Shown here piece by piece: positions 12,067-23,425 of a DNA stretch of 64,000 nucleotides (its first letter is position 1; each line of letters begins with the position of its first letter). The DNA is taken from the NCBI GenBank assembly GCA_963969495.1, contig OZ018330.1:68309936-68373935 (forward strand), written 5' to 3'. The stretch comes from Ceratothoa steindachneri. Its lineage: Eukaryota > Arthropoda > Malacostraca > Isopoda > Cymothoidae. The notes beneath the pieces are model-generated. The model saw nothing but the letters and a program-made list of their open reading frames with translations. It had not been told where the DNA came from and made no database searches. The position numbers and the translations under genes are program-made.

Positions 12067-15000
12067 ATAAAAGTCGTTAAACGAATTCTTTATCCATAGC
12101 ATCTCTTCCTTTTACCCGTCGTACACCTCTGACTCCCACCCTTCCATCGCTTCTGAAAGTGTAACTAAGCTTTCCTACTGTTCTCTGGCCTAATTTTGTT
12201 CGACTGATTTTCTTTTCCATACTCATATTATATGTCAAAAGCTCTCCTAAGTATACATATATATGCTAATACAGTACGTTCTCTAAAATTATGTTGTCAA
12301 TTCTAATGCCTGCCTTGTCCCTGTCTTGTGAAATACGAATAATCATTATTTTCGTCTTTGAAAAGTTCATAATTACTTCACCTGTGAGACTGACAAGGCA
12401 AGTAATACGATGCCATTAGGAAAACAAAGGTGACGTAAATACCTCACATTAATTTTAATTCCCTTTTTTGCATTCCAAATCCTTAAAAATCTCAAGTACG
12501 AGTACTCTTGTGAACACTATTTTTTTTTTAATTTTCGACTAAGTACAGCCTATATGACAATGTGGATGGCTATATTTGTAATAGATTATGTCAATGTAGA
12601 ATTTATTCCTTGTTTCTGATCTCTTAAAACTAAATTTGTTTTTACTGAGGCATAGTTTTTTTTAATAGTCTACGAATGCAATGCAGAGCGGCATTTCCTA
12701 TTGAAATAGTATTTACAATAATGGGACAAACTTTAGATGGACATAAGTACTATCGTTATTCTGAATTTTGCCACTTCCGATGGTCATTTAGTAATTTATA
12801 TATTGTTGATAAAATACTAATTGGGCTATAGAAAGAGACTATGTCATTGGAATCCTACTTTACCTTAAATGTTGATTTTTTATGTTAATTTTATATTTTA
12901 TGCACATTACCTTGAGGATGTTTTAAACATTGAAACATTTATTAAATAAGTGTTGCCAGCTTCCACTTCGTGTGTCTTCATTTTCTTGGTCGTCTGATAT
13001 GTTCGGGAGGAACAGTTCTATTTCTTTCGTGAACGAGTGAATTCTTCATTTATTCAACAAAATGCCCGAATCCTGCGAAGGAAGAAAATCACTCCATTTG
13101 GTACACTTGTTTTTATCTCTGGTAGTTTTCTTTTTTATCCCTTGGCTCAATCATTTGTTCCTACGGAAGCATTTTATGACGGCCATATAAACTGCTCAGT
13201 TAAAATATAAGCCATGTATATGCGATAGCGTGCACTCGTGCATCTGCCTGAAAGTGGTGTTCATGCCATATCCCCCTCCACCACGCGGTATTCAGTAAAT
13301 AAGAAACGATTAATTAAAGCTTGACATCTCTGTACAACCGGTCTCTATCTGTGTGCTAGTAGTACAGGACTCGCAAGAAACGGGATCGATTTTTTCCGTC
13401 TACCGCTAATCAGTTGCTGGTATTTAATGCAACCTTCTCAATAAATGAATGAAATGAAACCTGAAATCATTTACCATCGTACAAGCTCAGAGAGAAATCT
13501 CTATCTCTTCCATTAGAAAATCTGAACATTAGCCACACTCGCCATCTATATAAGGAATCCGTAAAGACCCGTCCCACGACTATTTACTTTTTTGTCTCCT
13601 ACTGACCTCACTTGCTGTTCTACCCTAAAACTTACTTTTTCCTCCCCTCCCACTCACTCCTACCCGCTCTACCCACTGTGCCTGGAGCATACTTAAGCCC
13701 CGGACAGTTTGGCTGCGGGCGACTACAAAGCATTACCGGGCCTTGCCCTCTCCGTCCTTGGTCACTCTTTTGAGTGCCAAGGGGGTAGTGGGGATCGGGC
13801 GAGGTATTCTTTGTCCCCCACGTCTCTTCTCATTTCATTTCAGGACATCATTGATTGATCAGTTGGCTGGAAGTTTTCTACGCCAAACCTCACACAACAT
13901 TCACTGGTAAACACTACGCATTTCGAAAGATGAGCTAAAAACGTGTATCTGCATTCATTCTTGTCTCTGCGGAGAATTCGAATAAGAGGTGATAATTACT
14001 TGCCAGACCTAGGCGACTTTATGTCTGTTTAACTCACCCTCCATCTCCTTCGATGTCGCTCAATTGAGCCGAAATGTCATTCACTGCCTTGTCCTAACTA
14101 TCTCGTTCTCTGTGAAAAGCATAATTGGAAGAGGCCGACGAAAACAGAGTTGAAAATTAGCTCACTAAGCAGAATTGCAATCCGTTGCAAAGATGTTTGA
14201 TATCACTCACCTGCGAGAGATAACAGAGGCAGTTCTAATACCCAAACCCTCGAGAGGACAGCACCCCAGATGGCGATAGTTGGTTCTGCCGTATCCTATT
14301 ATCAGGTCTGTCACTATTTCTCTCTCGAGATCTCCTCATCTTAGTTCACGGAGATGTCGATAGCACAGGAGGTCAAAAAATGTGGAATTCTCTTTGTTAA
14401 CCTAAGTTATACGGCAAAGAAATAGAAATGGAATCATTTATTCCTATACAAATGTGCTTTCGCTGAATCAAAATGGATCACCACTCAACGAAAAAAAGCT
14501 AATAGGAACAAGAAACAGGTTCCGGGTGCGAGGATTTAGGATATAACTGGAGACGTTTCACTAGCGATCAAGAAAGATGAACAAATGACAAATGGGGCAT
14601 CGGATGATAGTTATGTCCTGCCCGCTCAACAAAATAAATGATTAGAAATAAAGACATGGAAAAGAGGCAGGTATAAAAATAAGAGGAACAAATCCTACGC
14701 CCAAGTTGTAAAAGACGTGTATACTTATTACAAAGAATAGAAAATATATCTAAATATAGTCAGCAAATTACCCACCAAGATTCTTACATATGTACATAAT
14801 GTATGGGCACGCGAGAAATCTAATGCGCCCCGGGACATTCGCGAGGAAACAAAACGCGACTGGCATTGAACGAGATAATTTAGATGGTGTTCCTGCAAAT
14901 AACCTCACCCGAGACGCTCTGCAAATTTGTTATGTTCCATAGACTTAATAGACCCCTAACAACAAAAATGAAGGACTACATACATGACCTAGCTTTCAAG

Positions 15001-15166
15001 CATATAAGAAAACAGTAGAAAAGGAAAATAAACAAATAAAGGGAAAAGGCACAAAAGTGAAATAATGTAGAAAAAGTCTAAAAATGAAACAAAAATACCT
15101 ACTACTGACATTGACAAAGAGTGCGGTGTCACACTCACCGACAAGCAAGTGAGTTTGCGAAGAGAA
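12067..15166. other. No gene recognised; one PLE-end motif inside
   Basis: Three kilobases without a credible ORF. The only assignable signal is the Penelope-like terminal motif at 12905-12945. A GC-richer patch around 13680-13830 has no recognisable product. Confidence 0.5.
12905..12945 (+). ncRNA. Hammerhead-like PLE terminal motif (degenerate)
   Basis: CTTGAGGA is followed by TGTTT-T-AAACA, which can pair as stem II, and then by TTGAAAC. Hammerhead ribozymes in Penelope-like terminal repeats have the order CUGANGA, stem II, GAAA. The left core is imperfect, so catalytic activity is doubtful. No PLE coding sequence is recognisable upstream. Confidence 0.45.
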
Positions 15167-15592
15167 CTAATCATGGCTGCCTCGAAAGGGTCTGCCTCGG
15201 AAGTCTCTACCAGTCAATATAGCTAATGGTGTCCTCTGACGGAACTCGTCGCCTTTGTCCAACTTGCTTCCATCAGTGGAGCTAATATCGAAAAAGTGTT
15301 TGAAGTTCGAGGACTCAAAAATGCTAGTAATCTCTGAAAAAGGCGGCCTGACGTAACCGAGGCTGCGGTCATCGAATATGCGACTTTGTTCTTCGTCCGA
15401 GACTCCCACCCGAGGGCACATCTGGGCAAGACGTACGAGTATTGGCGTAGTCGCTTGCTGAAACGGCAGTGGGCCCGACCGTCCCAGTATCACTTGCAGA
15501 GTGAGACAAAACCCTTGTCTTGGATCTCTTCTTATTACTCTAACTTTTATTCTTTGGAGAAGAGGGCAGGGAGTGAACCTACTTCTCTCCAC
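15167..15592 (-). pseudogene. I-like LINE: end of RT and start of RNase H
   Basis: A 141-codon minus-strand frame ends in FDISSTDGSKLDKGDEF and then GRDFRGRPF. The TDGSK motif is the first catalytic-aspartate block of the RNase H domain that follows RT in I-clade LINEs. The domain is not recognisable below 15167. It lies in the correct order relative to the endonuclease-linker segment at 16113-17500, from which it is separated by minisatellite DNA. It is probably part of the same dead element. Confidence 0.65.
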
Positions 15593-15621
15593 TCACAGAA
15601 TGGGTTGAGAGAACCAGGAAC

Positions 15622-16112
15622 ATGAGGAATCCTATGAAATCCAGTGCTTATGAGCGAAGTAATTACCAAAATAATGAAATTCAGTCCATATGAACCAATT
15701 AATAACTAATCTTATAATATTTAGTGCTTATGAACGAAGTAATGGCCAATCTCATTAAATCCATTCTTAAATAACGAAGTAATAAAAAATCTCAATAATT
15801 TCATTGATGATGAAGGAAGAAATAAGCACTCTTATGAAATCCAGTGTTTATGAACCAATTGATGACCAATCTTATTGAACGAAGTAATGATCATTTTAAT
15901 AAAATCTACTCCTTATAAACGAATTATTGACAAATCTCATGAAATCTAGTGCTTAAGATAGTAAGAATGATCAATCTCATAAAATTCATTGATTATAAAC
16001 AAATTATGACCAATGATATGAAATCCAGTACTTAAGAACAAACTACTAACCATTCTCAGAAATTCTAGTGGATATGGATGAAGTAATAACCAATCTCATG
16101 AAATCCAAGGAA
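15622..16112. repeat. ~40-bp minisatellite array, block 1
   Basis: Repeats of AATCCAGTGCTTATGAACGA then AGTAATGACCAATCTCATGA (about 40 bases per unit), heavily diverged. It lies exactly between two segments of the I-like LINE, where the RT core would be expected. Confidence 0.9.
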
Positions 16113-17500
16113 GGTGTCTTCTCAGAAAGTGGGAGCGGAATGCAACTCACTCAATGTAAAACTGTCGTTGAAAAGTTTTCCGTCCCTGGAGGTGAACCCC
16201 TTTTGGCTTCCTTCAATGACATCACGACGTACATTGAATGCTGGCAGAACAGCATCCCGGCTAGAGAAAGCGTTCGCGAAGGACTCCGCTACGGAGGTGG
16301 GTTCCGAGATTGCACACCCATGTTTCTGGAAAACTGGAAGATGGTCCTGCTGGAACTTGTTCCGAATCATTTTGACTCGCTTCCACACCTCTGTAAAGGG
16401 GATCTTCCTTAAACTGAAGACACTAATACCAGCCAGGAAGAGCGGCCTGCGTGCTTCGAAACATACCGTAACCTAGTCCTAGCTCCACGAAATTCACCAA
16501 GAGTAAACTCATTCGGGCGGCGCTTATAGCCTATGAAAGCATAACGCCTTTTTGAGGGTCGTCTCACACTCGGTCGAACACCAGAAAAGCGCTCAACTTG
16601 TAAAACGGCCAGAGGTTTTAAGAATAATAATTAGCCACACTGCAATGAGCTTGCCGGAGAAGAATCCAATGGCCTCATCTACCCACCTAAACTCCCAAAC
16701 TGGTACTAAGAAATCAGTCATTTCCTGAAATGCGGATCACAGCGCCTGCGCCAATCAAAAATACGGGTGGGAGGCTTTTAGGCGGCAGTGGTCAGGAAAA
16801 CGATATTTGAATGGGAAAGCGATCACTACCATGGAGGTTATCAACCATCTATTTTCCACACAAAATCAGGCTGTGCATCCGGAGAGCACAGGGATATATA
16901 TATTAAAATACGAAAATGAAGCAGTTCCCGGGCAGTGATGCGTAAACTCATCAACATTTAAGACATCTATCTATCTCAAGATCGTCAATCAGGTCGGCAA
17001 GATCTGACCCCTGGGATTAATCCAGTAGTCAACCTAGGGGTTTTCTACCGTCTAAATCCCCGAACAGTAGAAAGGGCCTCGGCAAATCATGCCACAAATC
17101 AGCAGATGTCCCTAGCATCACAGTCATTTGACGGTGGAATGTACACAGAGTTAACAGTATACCTACTATCAAGAGGGAGCTGCACAGCTACCACCTGAAA
17201 GGAAGTATTTGAAAGAAAAAGAAGAAGGAGACCTCATGTCGGTTGTAAGTCGCGCATCCTCCTTCCCAGCCACCATCCCGTGGTGTTGGAATTGCAAAAC
17301 CCTTAGACATTGGGAAGGAGGGCAAGTTGGCAAGCGCCCAGTATGGTCTCCTACGAAAAAATAACTAGCGTGAAACGGGGGAGAGACAAGCCTGCGCAGC
17401 TGCTAACAGTTGGTCCGTAGTCCGCGGCAAATCCATTCAAGGAATTTGTCCTCCAGGCCTTGCTCGGAGAAGATGCAGGGGCCGTCTTCGAGAAGAATAC
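16113..17500 (-). mobile_element. I-like LINE remnant, copy 1 (endonuclease to RT N-terminus)
   Basis: Similar along its length to 62765-64000, in the same order with many indels. On the minus strand the end near 16122-16388 reads as a typical linker (SVAESFANAFSSRDA, LFNDSFTLSELHSAP) that precedes RT in I-group LINEs. By comparison with the other copy, the higher coordinates correspond to the endonuclease. It is too mutated for a protein. Upstream (toward 17500) a cysteine-containing stretch could be ORF1 but is not certain. Confidence 0.65.
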
Positions 17501-17519
17501 AGTCAGGGTAATAGCCGTA

Positions 17520-18245
17520 TTTTGGTACTCAGGTGGCCTTTTTTATTTCTGTATTTTTTTCTCTCTGCTAAACTCGACCGCAAATAAAATAAGATATGAT
17601 TAGCATAATAATGACTAATCTCCTTAAATCCATTGATACTGAGTATCCTGGAAGGATTGGCGCTGACGAACTAACTAACTAACTAATGATCTTTCTCATG
17701 AAATTAAATGCCTATGAACGAACTAATGACCAATCTCATTAGATCCAGTGCTTATTAACTAAATAATGACCATTCTTAACAAATTGAGTGGTATGAAATA
17801 AATAATGACGAATCTCGTGAAACCCTGTGCTTATGAACGAAGTAATGAAAATCTTATAGAATTCCGTGTTCTTGATCGAACTAATGACAATATATTCAAA
17901 TCCAGTGGTTATGAACCAAGTAATTACTAATTTCATCAAATTCAGTGCTTATGAACGAATTAATGACCAATCTCATTATCCAGTGATTATGAGAGAAGTA
18001 ATAACCAATCTTATCAAATCTAATGCTTATAAGCAAATTAGTGGCCAAGGACCATCAAGATTATGAAAATGAATACAATAAAAAGAACGTAAAGAGAGAT
18101 ATAAAATTTATTATTTTTATATATGCATCCAATGAGATCAAACCAATCTATGGCATTATGCCAATGTGTTTTTTGGCACCTCAAATGGCCTATTTTTCTT
18201 TCTATATTTTCTTTCTCCGTAAAACTCCAATGTAAAGTAAAATAA
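17520..18245. repeat. Minisatellite block 2 with two copies of the ~190-bp module
   Basis: Units of the ~40-bp minisatellite fill 17600-18065. They are flanked by module copies at about 17520-17600 (partial) and 18066-18245. The modules share TTATTATC/TTTATA-rich sequence, a TTTGGCAC-like block, GGCCTTTTTC, and an ending that reads GTAAAATAAGA then TTAGCAT. Confidence 0.8.
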
Positions 18246-18680
18246 GACGCTTAGCATTGTAATGACCAATCTCTTGAAATCCTTTGCTTGTGAGCAAGGT
18301 AATAAACATTCTCATGAAATACATTTTTTATGAACGAAGTAATGAGCAATCTCATGAATTTAGTGCTTATGAACGTATTAATAAACATTCTCATAAAATA
18401 CAGTCCATACAAAAGGAATAGTGACTAAGTTTCTAGTTAAGATTACTGAGACTAAAATTCTAGTTAAGATTGTTGTGAGGTAAATTCTATTTAAGATTGC
18501 TACCAGTTATTTTCTTTAATATTGCTGAGTTATGACCACTCTTAATAAATCCATTTATAATGAAATATTTAATAACCAATCTTATGAAATCCACATCTTA
18601 TAAACTAAGTAATGACCAATTTCAAAAAATTTTGTGCTTATAAACTAAGTAATGAGAAATCTCGTGAAATCTAGTGCTAG
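18246..18680. repeat. ~40-bp minisatellite, block 3
   Basis: The array continues until it is broken by the CR1-like copy 2. The unit is the same as in the other blocks and is recognisable again immediately after that insertion. Confidence 0.85.
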
Positions 18681-18689
18681 AGAGCGATA

Positions 18690-20816
18690 GATTTAGCGTC
18701 AAGATCCCGAAGGTAAGGTCTGTTGCCAGTCAATCAAGGAAACTTGACTTGAGAAGAGCAGACTTTGCAAGCCTTCGTGCTGGGCTGACTGATGTAAGGC
18801 TAGCGGTATGCGAAGAGGTTGAGGATTCGTGGAACAGTTTCAAAAATAAGTTCATAAGTCTTCAATCTAGTTGCATACCTCTGAAATGCCCCCGTCGGTC
18901 TTCTGTTCAACCAAAGTGGTTTAATCGAGAAATCGGCCAACTGCTTAGGGAGAAGAGAAATGCGTACCGGCGATCGAAGATCCCGGGTGCCTTTGACGGG
19001 TACCGGAGGCTAGCCAGGAGAGTGAAGTCCAGCATAAGGGCGGCTAAGCGTACTGAGGAACTCCGAGTGGCGAGACTCTGCAAGGAGAATCCCAAGGAGT
19101 TCTTCGGCTATGTAAATAACCGTAAACCAATCCATCGTAGGATTGGGCCCTTAGTGGACGAGGAGGGTGCATTAACTCACTTAGATTGGGAAAATGCTAA
19201 CCTTCTCAATGACTACTTCTCCTCAGTGTTTACTAAAGAGTGTGGTCCCATCCCCAGCCCACGTATTCCTACTCGGGAGAAAAGCTGGAGGCAATGGACT
19301 TCACTGAAGGTGAAATAAAGAAAAAGATCGCTGACCTAAAGACAAATAATTCTCCTGGACTGGACGGGTTTCTACCCAAGGTGTTGAAGGAAGTGTGCGA
19401 TGAAGTATCACGACATCTGTGCGCTATCTTTAACATGTCAATCCGGACAAAATGCGTTCCTAGAGACTGGCGTGAGGCGAAGGTGACTCCGATCTTCAAG
19501 AAAGGAGACCCCAGCCATCCGTCAAACTACCGACCTATTAGTCTGACTTCGATAGTCGATAAACTCATGGAAAGCATGATGGTGGACAAAATGACGTCGT
19601 ATTTAGAGTCAAACCTGCTACTGAGGAGTTCCCAGCATGGCTTCCGAAGGCAACGGTCATGCCTGACAAACCTTGTAGAATTCTTCCCCTTCGTTTTCAG
19701 TGAGCACGATCGGGACAAGGCGGTGGATGTGGTTTACTCAGACTTTTAGAAAGCCTTTGATAAGGTACCACACCGCCACCTTCTCCGGAAAGTGCGAGCG
19801 CTGGGCATAGACGGAAAAGTAGCCGGCTGGATCTAGAACTGACTAAGTGGCAGACGACAACGGATGGTGGTAAATGGACAGGCTTCTGAGTGGGTGCCCG
19901 TTACTAGCGGGGTGCCTCAAGGTTCTGTCCTGGGACCACTACTATTCATCATCTACGTCAACGACATGGACGGTGACATGGTTGCCAAGATTTCCAAATT
20001 TGCCAACGATATCAAGCTTGGTATGAACGTTGCAAAGGATGGAAATACTGTCCGCCTGCAGGAAGATCTTGGAAAGATTGGGGAGTGGTCGGACACGTGG
20101 CAAATGCCTTTTAACGTTAACAAATGCAAAGTAATGCATATCAGCCACAAAAACCCCCAATCTCATTATATCCTTAAGGGCACTGCTCTCGAATTGAGTG
20201 ACACTGAGAAGGACTTGGGTGTTACTATCACTAGCGACCTCAAGTTCTTGAAACAGTGCATCGAGGCAGAGAAGAAAGCCCAAAGGATGTTAGGCTACAT
20301 AAAGCGCCAGTTTGGATACCGTAACAAGGAGATAGTACTTTGTCTGTACAACTCCCTCGTTCGGCCGCACCTGGAGTATGCCATACAATTTTGGAGTCCA
20401 TCGTTTTGAAAGGACATCGCAAGGTTGGAACGCGTACAAGCTAGGGCAACCAAACTGATTCCCTCTATCCGACATAAAAGTTATGAGGATAGACTAGGGG
20501 AATTAGATCTGTTCTCGCTGGAAACCCGTAGACTGCGTGGTCAGCTCATCGAAGTTTTCAAAATACTTCGAGGGTTTGACAATGTTGACTACCGGGATAT
20601 TTTCACACTGCGTGAGAACAGAACGTGCAATCACGGCTTCAAACTTGAACTGAAGCGTTACAACCGCAATCTGTGTGGAAATTTTTTCACCTACAGTATC
20701 TGCGGTAAGTGGAACGCACTTCCAGTGGAAGTTGTCAACAGTGAATGTGTTGACCAGTTCAAGTCAAGACTAGACAAAGTCTTGAAAATTGGCCGTTTAG
20801 GGACGCAAAACAATTG
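18690..20816 (+). pseudogene. CR1-like ORF2 (RT part), broken
   Basis: The linker (EEVEDSWNSFKNKF, KWFNREIGQLLREKRNAYRR) is in one frame to about 19318. The rest is in another frame, so there is a frameshift near 19240. RT blocks: NYRPISLTSIVDKLMES, AFDKVPHRHLLRKV, SGVPQGSVLGPLLFIIYVND (19897-19965), and FANDIKLG where FADD is expected, so the first catalytic aspartate reads Asn. In-frame stops fall at 19747-19749, 19834-19836, 19840-19842 and 20407-20409. The C-terminal block GKWNALPVEVVNSECVDQFK is well kept, ending at 20814-20816. Confidence 0.93.
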
Positions 20817-20917
20817 AGCAGTCATGTGCCTGCTCAATTGATAGTCCAAAAGTACCCTCTTTGAATGGACCGTAAGGTCTCCTAGGGTACTTACTTTCCT
20901 TGTTACTCCTTGTTACA
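20809..20917 (+). promoter_or_regulatory. CR1-like 3' UTR with paired hairpins and repeat tail
   Basis: Two inverted repeats: CAATTGAGCAG pairs with CTGCTCAATTG across TCATGTGC, and TACCCT with AGGGTA encloses GACC-GTAA-GGTC. Both are retained in copy 1, with one wobble and one mismatch in the first stem. The end consists of TTGTTACTC-like units. In CR1/L2-type LINEs a short 3' UTR hairpin and a tandem tail are the part the RT recognises; that role is inferred here. Confidence 0.65.
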
Positions 20918-22144
20918 AGACCAATCTCATGAAATCCAATGCATTTGAACAAAGTAATGACCAATTATATTTAATCTAGTGATTATAAACTAAGCAATGA
21001 GACACCTCATCATCTCTATTAATTATGAACGAAGTAATGAAGAACGTCATCAAATCCAATGCATATGAACGAAGTAATGATCAATTTTATAATTATGAAC
21101 GAAGTAATGACATTTTCATGAAATCTAGGACCTTTGAAGGAAGTAATAAACAGTATCATAAAATCCAAGTTTATGAAATAAGTAATCTCCAATTTCATTA
21201 TATTCTGTGCTTATGAACGAAGTAATGAGCAATCGTATCATTCCAGGGCTTATGAACGAAGTAATCTTAATCTCTTGAATTCCAGTGCTTAAGGAAAGAA
21301 ACAAAAACCTATCTAAGGCTTATGAAGGAAATAATGACCAATCCCATTATAACTAGGGCTTATGAACGAAGTAATGGCCAATCTCATCAAATACATTGTT
21401 AAATGAATGACGTAATAACCACTTTCATGAAATATTGTGCATATGAACGAAATAATAAACAGTATCATGAAATCCAGCACTTATGAAAGAAGTAATGACC
21501 AATTGGATTTAATTAAGTGCTATGAACGAAGTGATGACCCATCTCCTGAACTCTATTGCTTATGAACGAAGTAATGACCATGTTCATCAAATCTAGTGCT
21601 TATGAATAAATTCAATTATCAAATCAAGTGCTTATGAATGAATCAATGATCATTTTATCAAATCCAGTCATTATGCACGAAGTGATGACCAATCTCATAA
21701 ACCACAGTGTATATGAACGAAGTAATAACCAAGCTCATGAAATCCAGTGATAATGAACAAAACACTCACCAATCTCCTGTAGTCCCGTGCTTATGAAAGA
21801 AAGAACGAGCAATCTTTTCAATTCCAATCCCTATGAACGAAATTTGGACCAGTCTCATGAAATTCAATGCTTATGAACGAAATAATGACCAATTTCATGA
21901 AACCTAGTGTTTATGAACGAATTAATAATAAAATTCATTAAATCGAGTGCTTTTAAACAAAATATGATTAATCTCATGAAATGCATTGCTTAAGAACAAA
22001 ATAATGAACAACTGATCAGATCCTGTTCTTATGAACGAAGTTATAACCAATATATTAACTTAAGTGCTTAAAAATGAAGTAAAGACTATTCTCATTAAAT
22101 CCAATTATTAATTATGAATGAATTAGTGGCCAACGATCTCACTC
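20918..22144. repeat. ~40-bp minisatellite, block 4
   Basis: About thirty degenerate units (GTGCTTATGAACGAAGTAAT core). Short ORFs reading as SAYERSND-like peptides are artefacts of the repeat. Confidence 0.92.
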
Positions 22145-22335
22145 AAGGATTTTGCAAAGGAACTGAAGAAAAGGAACATAAAGAGATGGAATTTATTATC
22201 ATTATAAATACATCAAATGAGTTGTCACTATAACACTATACAAATGTGGTTTTGGTACTTAAAATGACCTTTTCCTCTTTCGGTATTTTTTCCCCGATTT
22301 CCTCGTCCTTGAGGTACATAAAAATAAGATGCGTT
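22145..22335. repeat. ~190-bp module inside the minisatellite (copy)
   Basis: Contains AAAGAGATGGAATTTATTAT, CATTATAAATACATCAAATG and a CCTTTTCCTCTTTCGGTATT-type block. Matches the modules at 18066-18245 and 23228-23425. Confidence 0.8.
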
Positions 22336-23227
22336 TGGCTTATTAATGACCAATCCCATGAAATTCATTACTTTTGAAATAAGTAATGACCAATCTTATG
22401 ATATCCAGTGCTTATAATACAGCTATTGCCAATGTGATGAAATAGAGTACTTATGAACCAAGTAATATACAACTCCATTAAATTCAGTGCTTCTGAAGAA
22501 ATTAATCACCAATCCTATGAATTCCCGTCTTTATGAGCGAAAAAATGACGAATCTTATGAATCCCAGTGTTTCTGAACGAAAGGATGACCATTCTCATTA
22601 AACCCAATGTTTTATGAAAGAACTAATGTAAAATCCAATCAAATCCAAAACTTAGGAATGAAGTTTAAACTAATCTCATTAAATTTAGTGCTTATGAATG
22701 AAGTAATGACCTCCCTCATGAAATTCAGTGCTTATGAACGAACTTTTAAGAATCTCGTGAAATGCAATGCTTATGAAAGGAGTAATCACCTATCATCTAA
22801 TCTAATGATTGTGAACGAATTCAGGAGCAATTTCATTTAATCTATGATTATGAACGACAGATTGACCCATTTCTTGAACGCCATTGCATTTTAAAGAAGT
22901 AATTATCAAGCGCATCAACTCCAGTGCTTTTGAAAGACATAATGACCAATTTCATCAAACCCTGTCATTATGAACGAAGTAGTAACCAATCTCATCAAAC
23001 CCATGGCTAAATGAACGAGGAAATGACCAAGCTCAATAAATCCAGTGCTTATTAACGAAGTAATAGCCAATCTAAAAATATTACATATTTATGAACCAAG
23101 TAATGATAACCTTAATCACATCTAGTGCTTATGAACAAAGTAATGACCAATCTAAACAAATTACATTTATGAACGAAGTAATGATAACTTTAATCACATA
23201 TAGTGCTTATGAACGAAGTAATGTTAT
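22336..23227. repeat. ~40-bp minisatellite, block 5
   Basis: About twenty-two degenerate units of the same repeat, including near-identical neighbours around 23095-23225. Confidence 0.92.
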
Positions 23228-23425
23228 GCAAAGGAACAAAAGAAAAAAGTGTAAAGAGAGAGATGGAATTTATTATCATTATAAATTCATCAATGAGATT
23301 ATGCCACTCTATGTGACTATGTCACTGTGTCATTTGGCACTCATAACGGCCTTTTCCTTTCTCTGTATTTTTTCCTCTCCGCTATTCTCAACCGTAAAAT
23401 TAAACTAAGAAATGGTTATCATGAT
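23228..23425. repeat. ~190-bp module (copy), right edge of the array
   Basis: Third full copy of the module, with AAAGAGAGAGATGGAATTTA and CATTTGGCACTCATAACGG. The 40-bp units do not continue after it, so this is the array boundary. Confidence 0.8.

Larger units (their letters stand above)
18681..20917 (+). mobile_element. CR1-like non-LTR retrotransposon, copy 2
   Basis: A 5'-truncated copy inserted in the minisatellite: repeat units end at about 18680 and resume at 20918. It starts just upstream of the endonuclease-RT linker and reaches the true 3' end, TTGTTACTCCTTGTTAC. It is the same family as 8458-10936 and more complete through RT and the C-terminus. No clear target duplication is visible, which is usual for CR1. 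Confidence 0.93.

Noticed and set aside
21025..23408. ORFs reading as SAYERSND-type repeated peptides
   Set aside because: Translations of the 40-bp minisatellite in whichever frame lacks stops; units drift in frame and show no coding constraint.
15622..23425. CRISPR-like array
   Set aside because: Repeats are contiguous, heavily diverged and without unique spacers, in a eukaryotic transposon-rich context.
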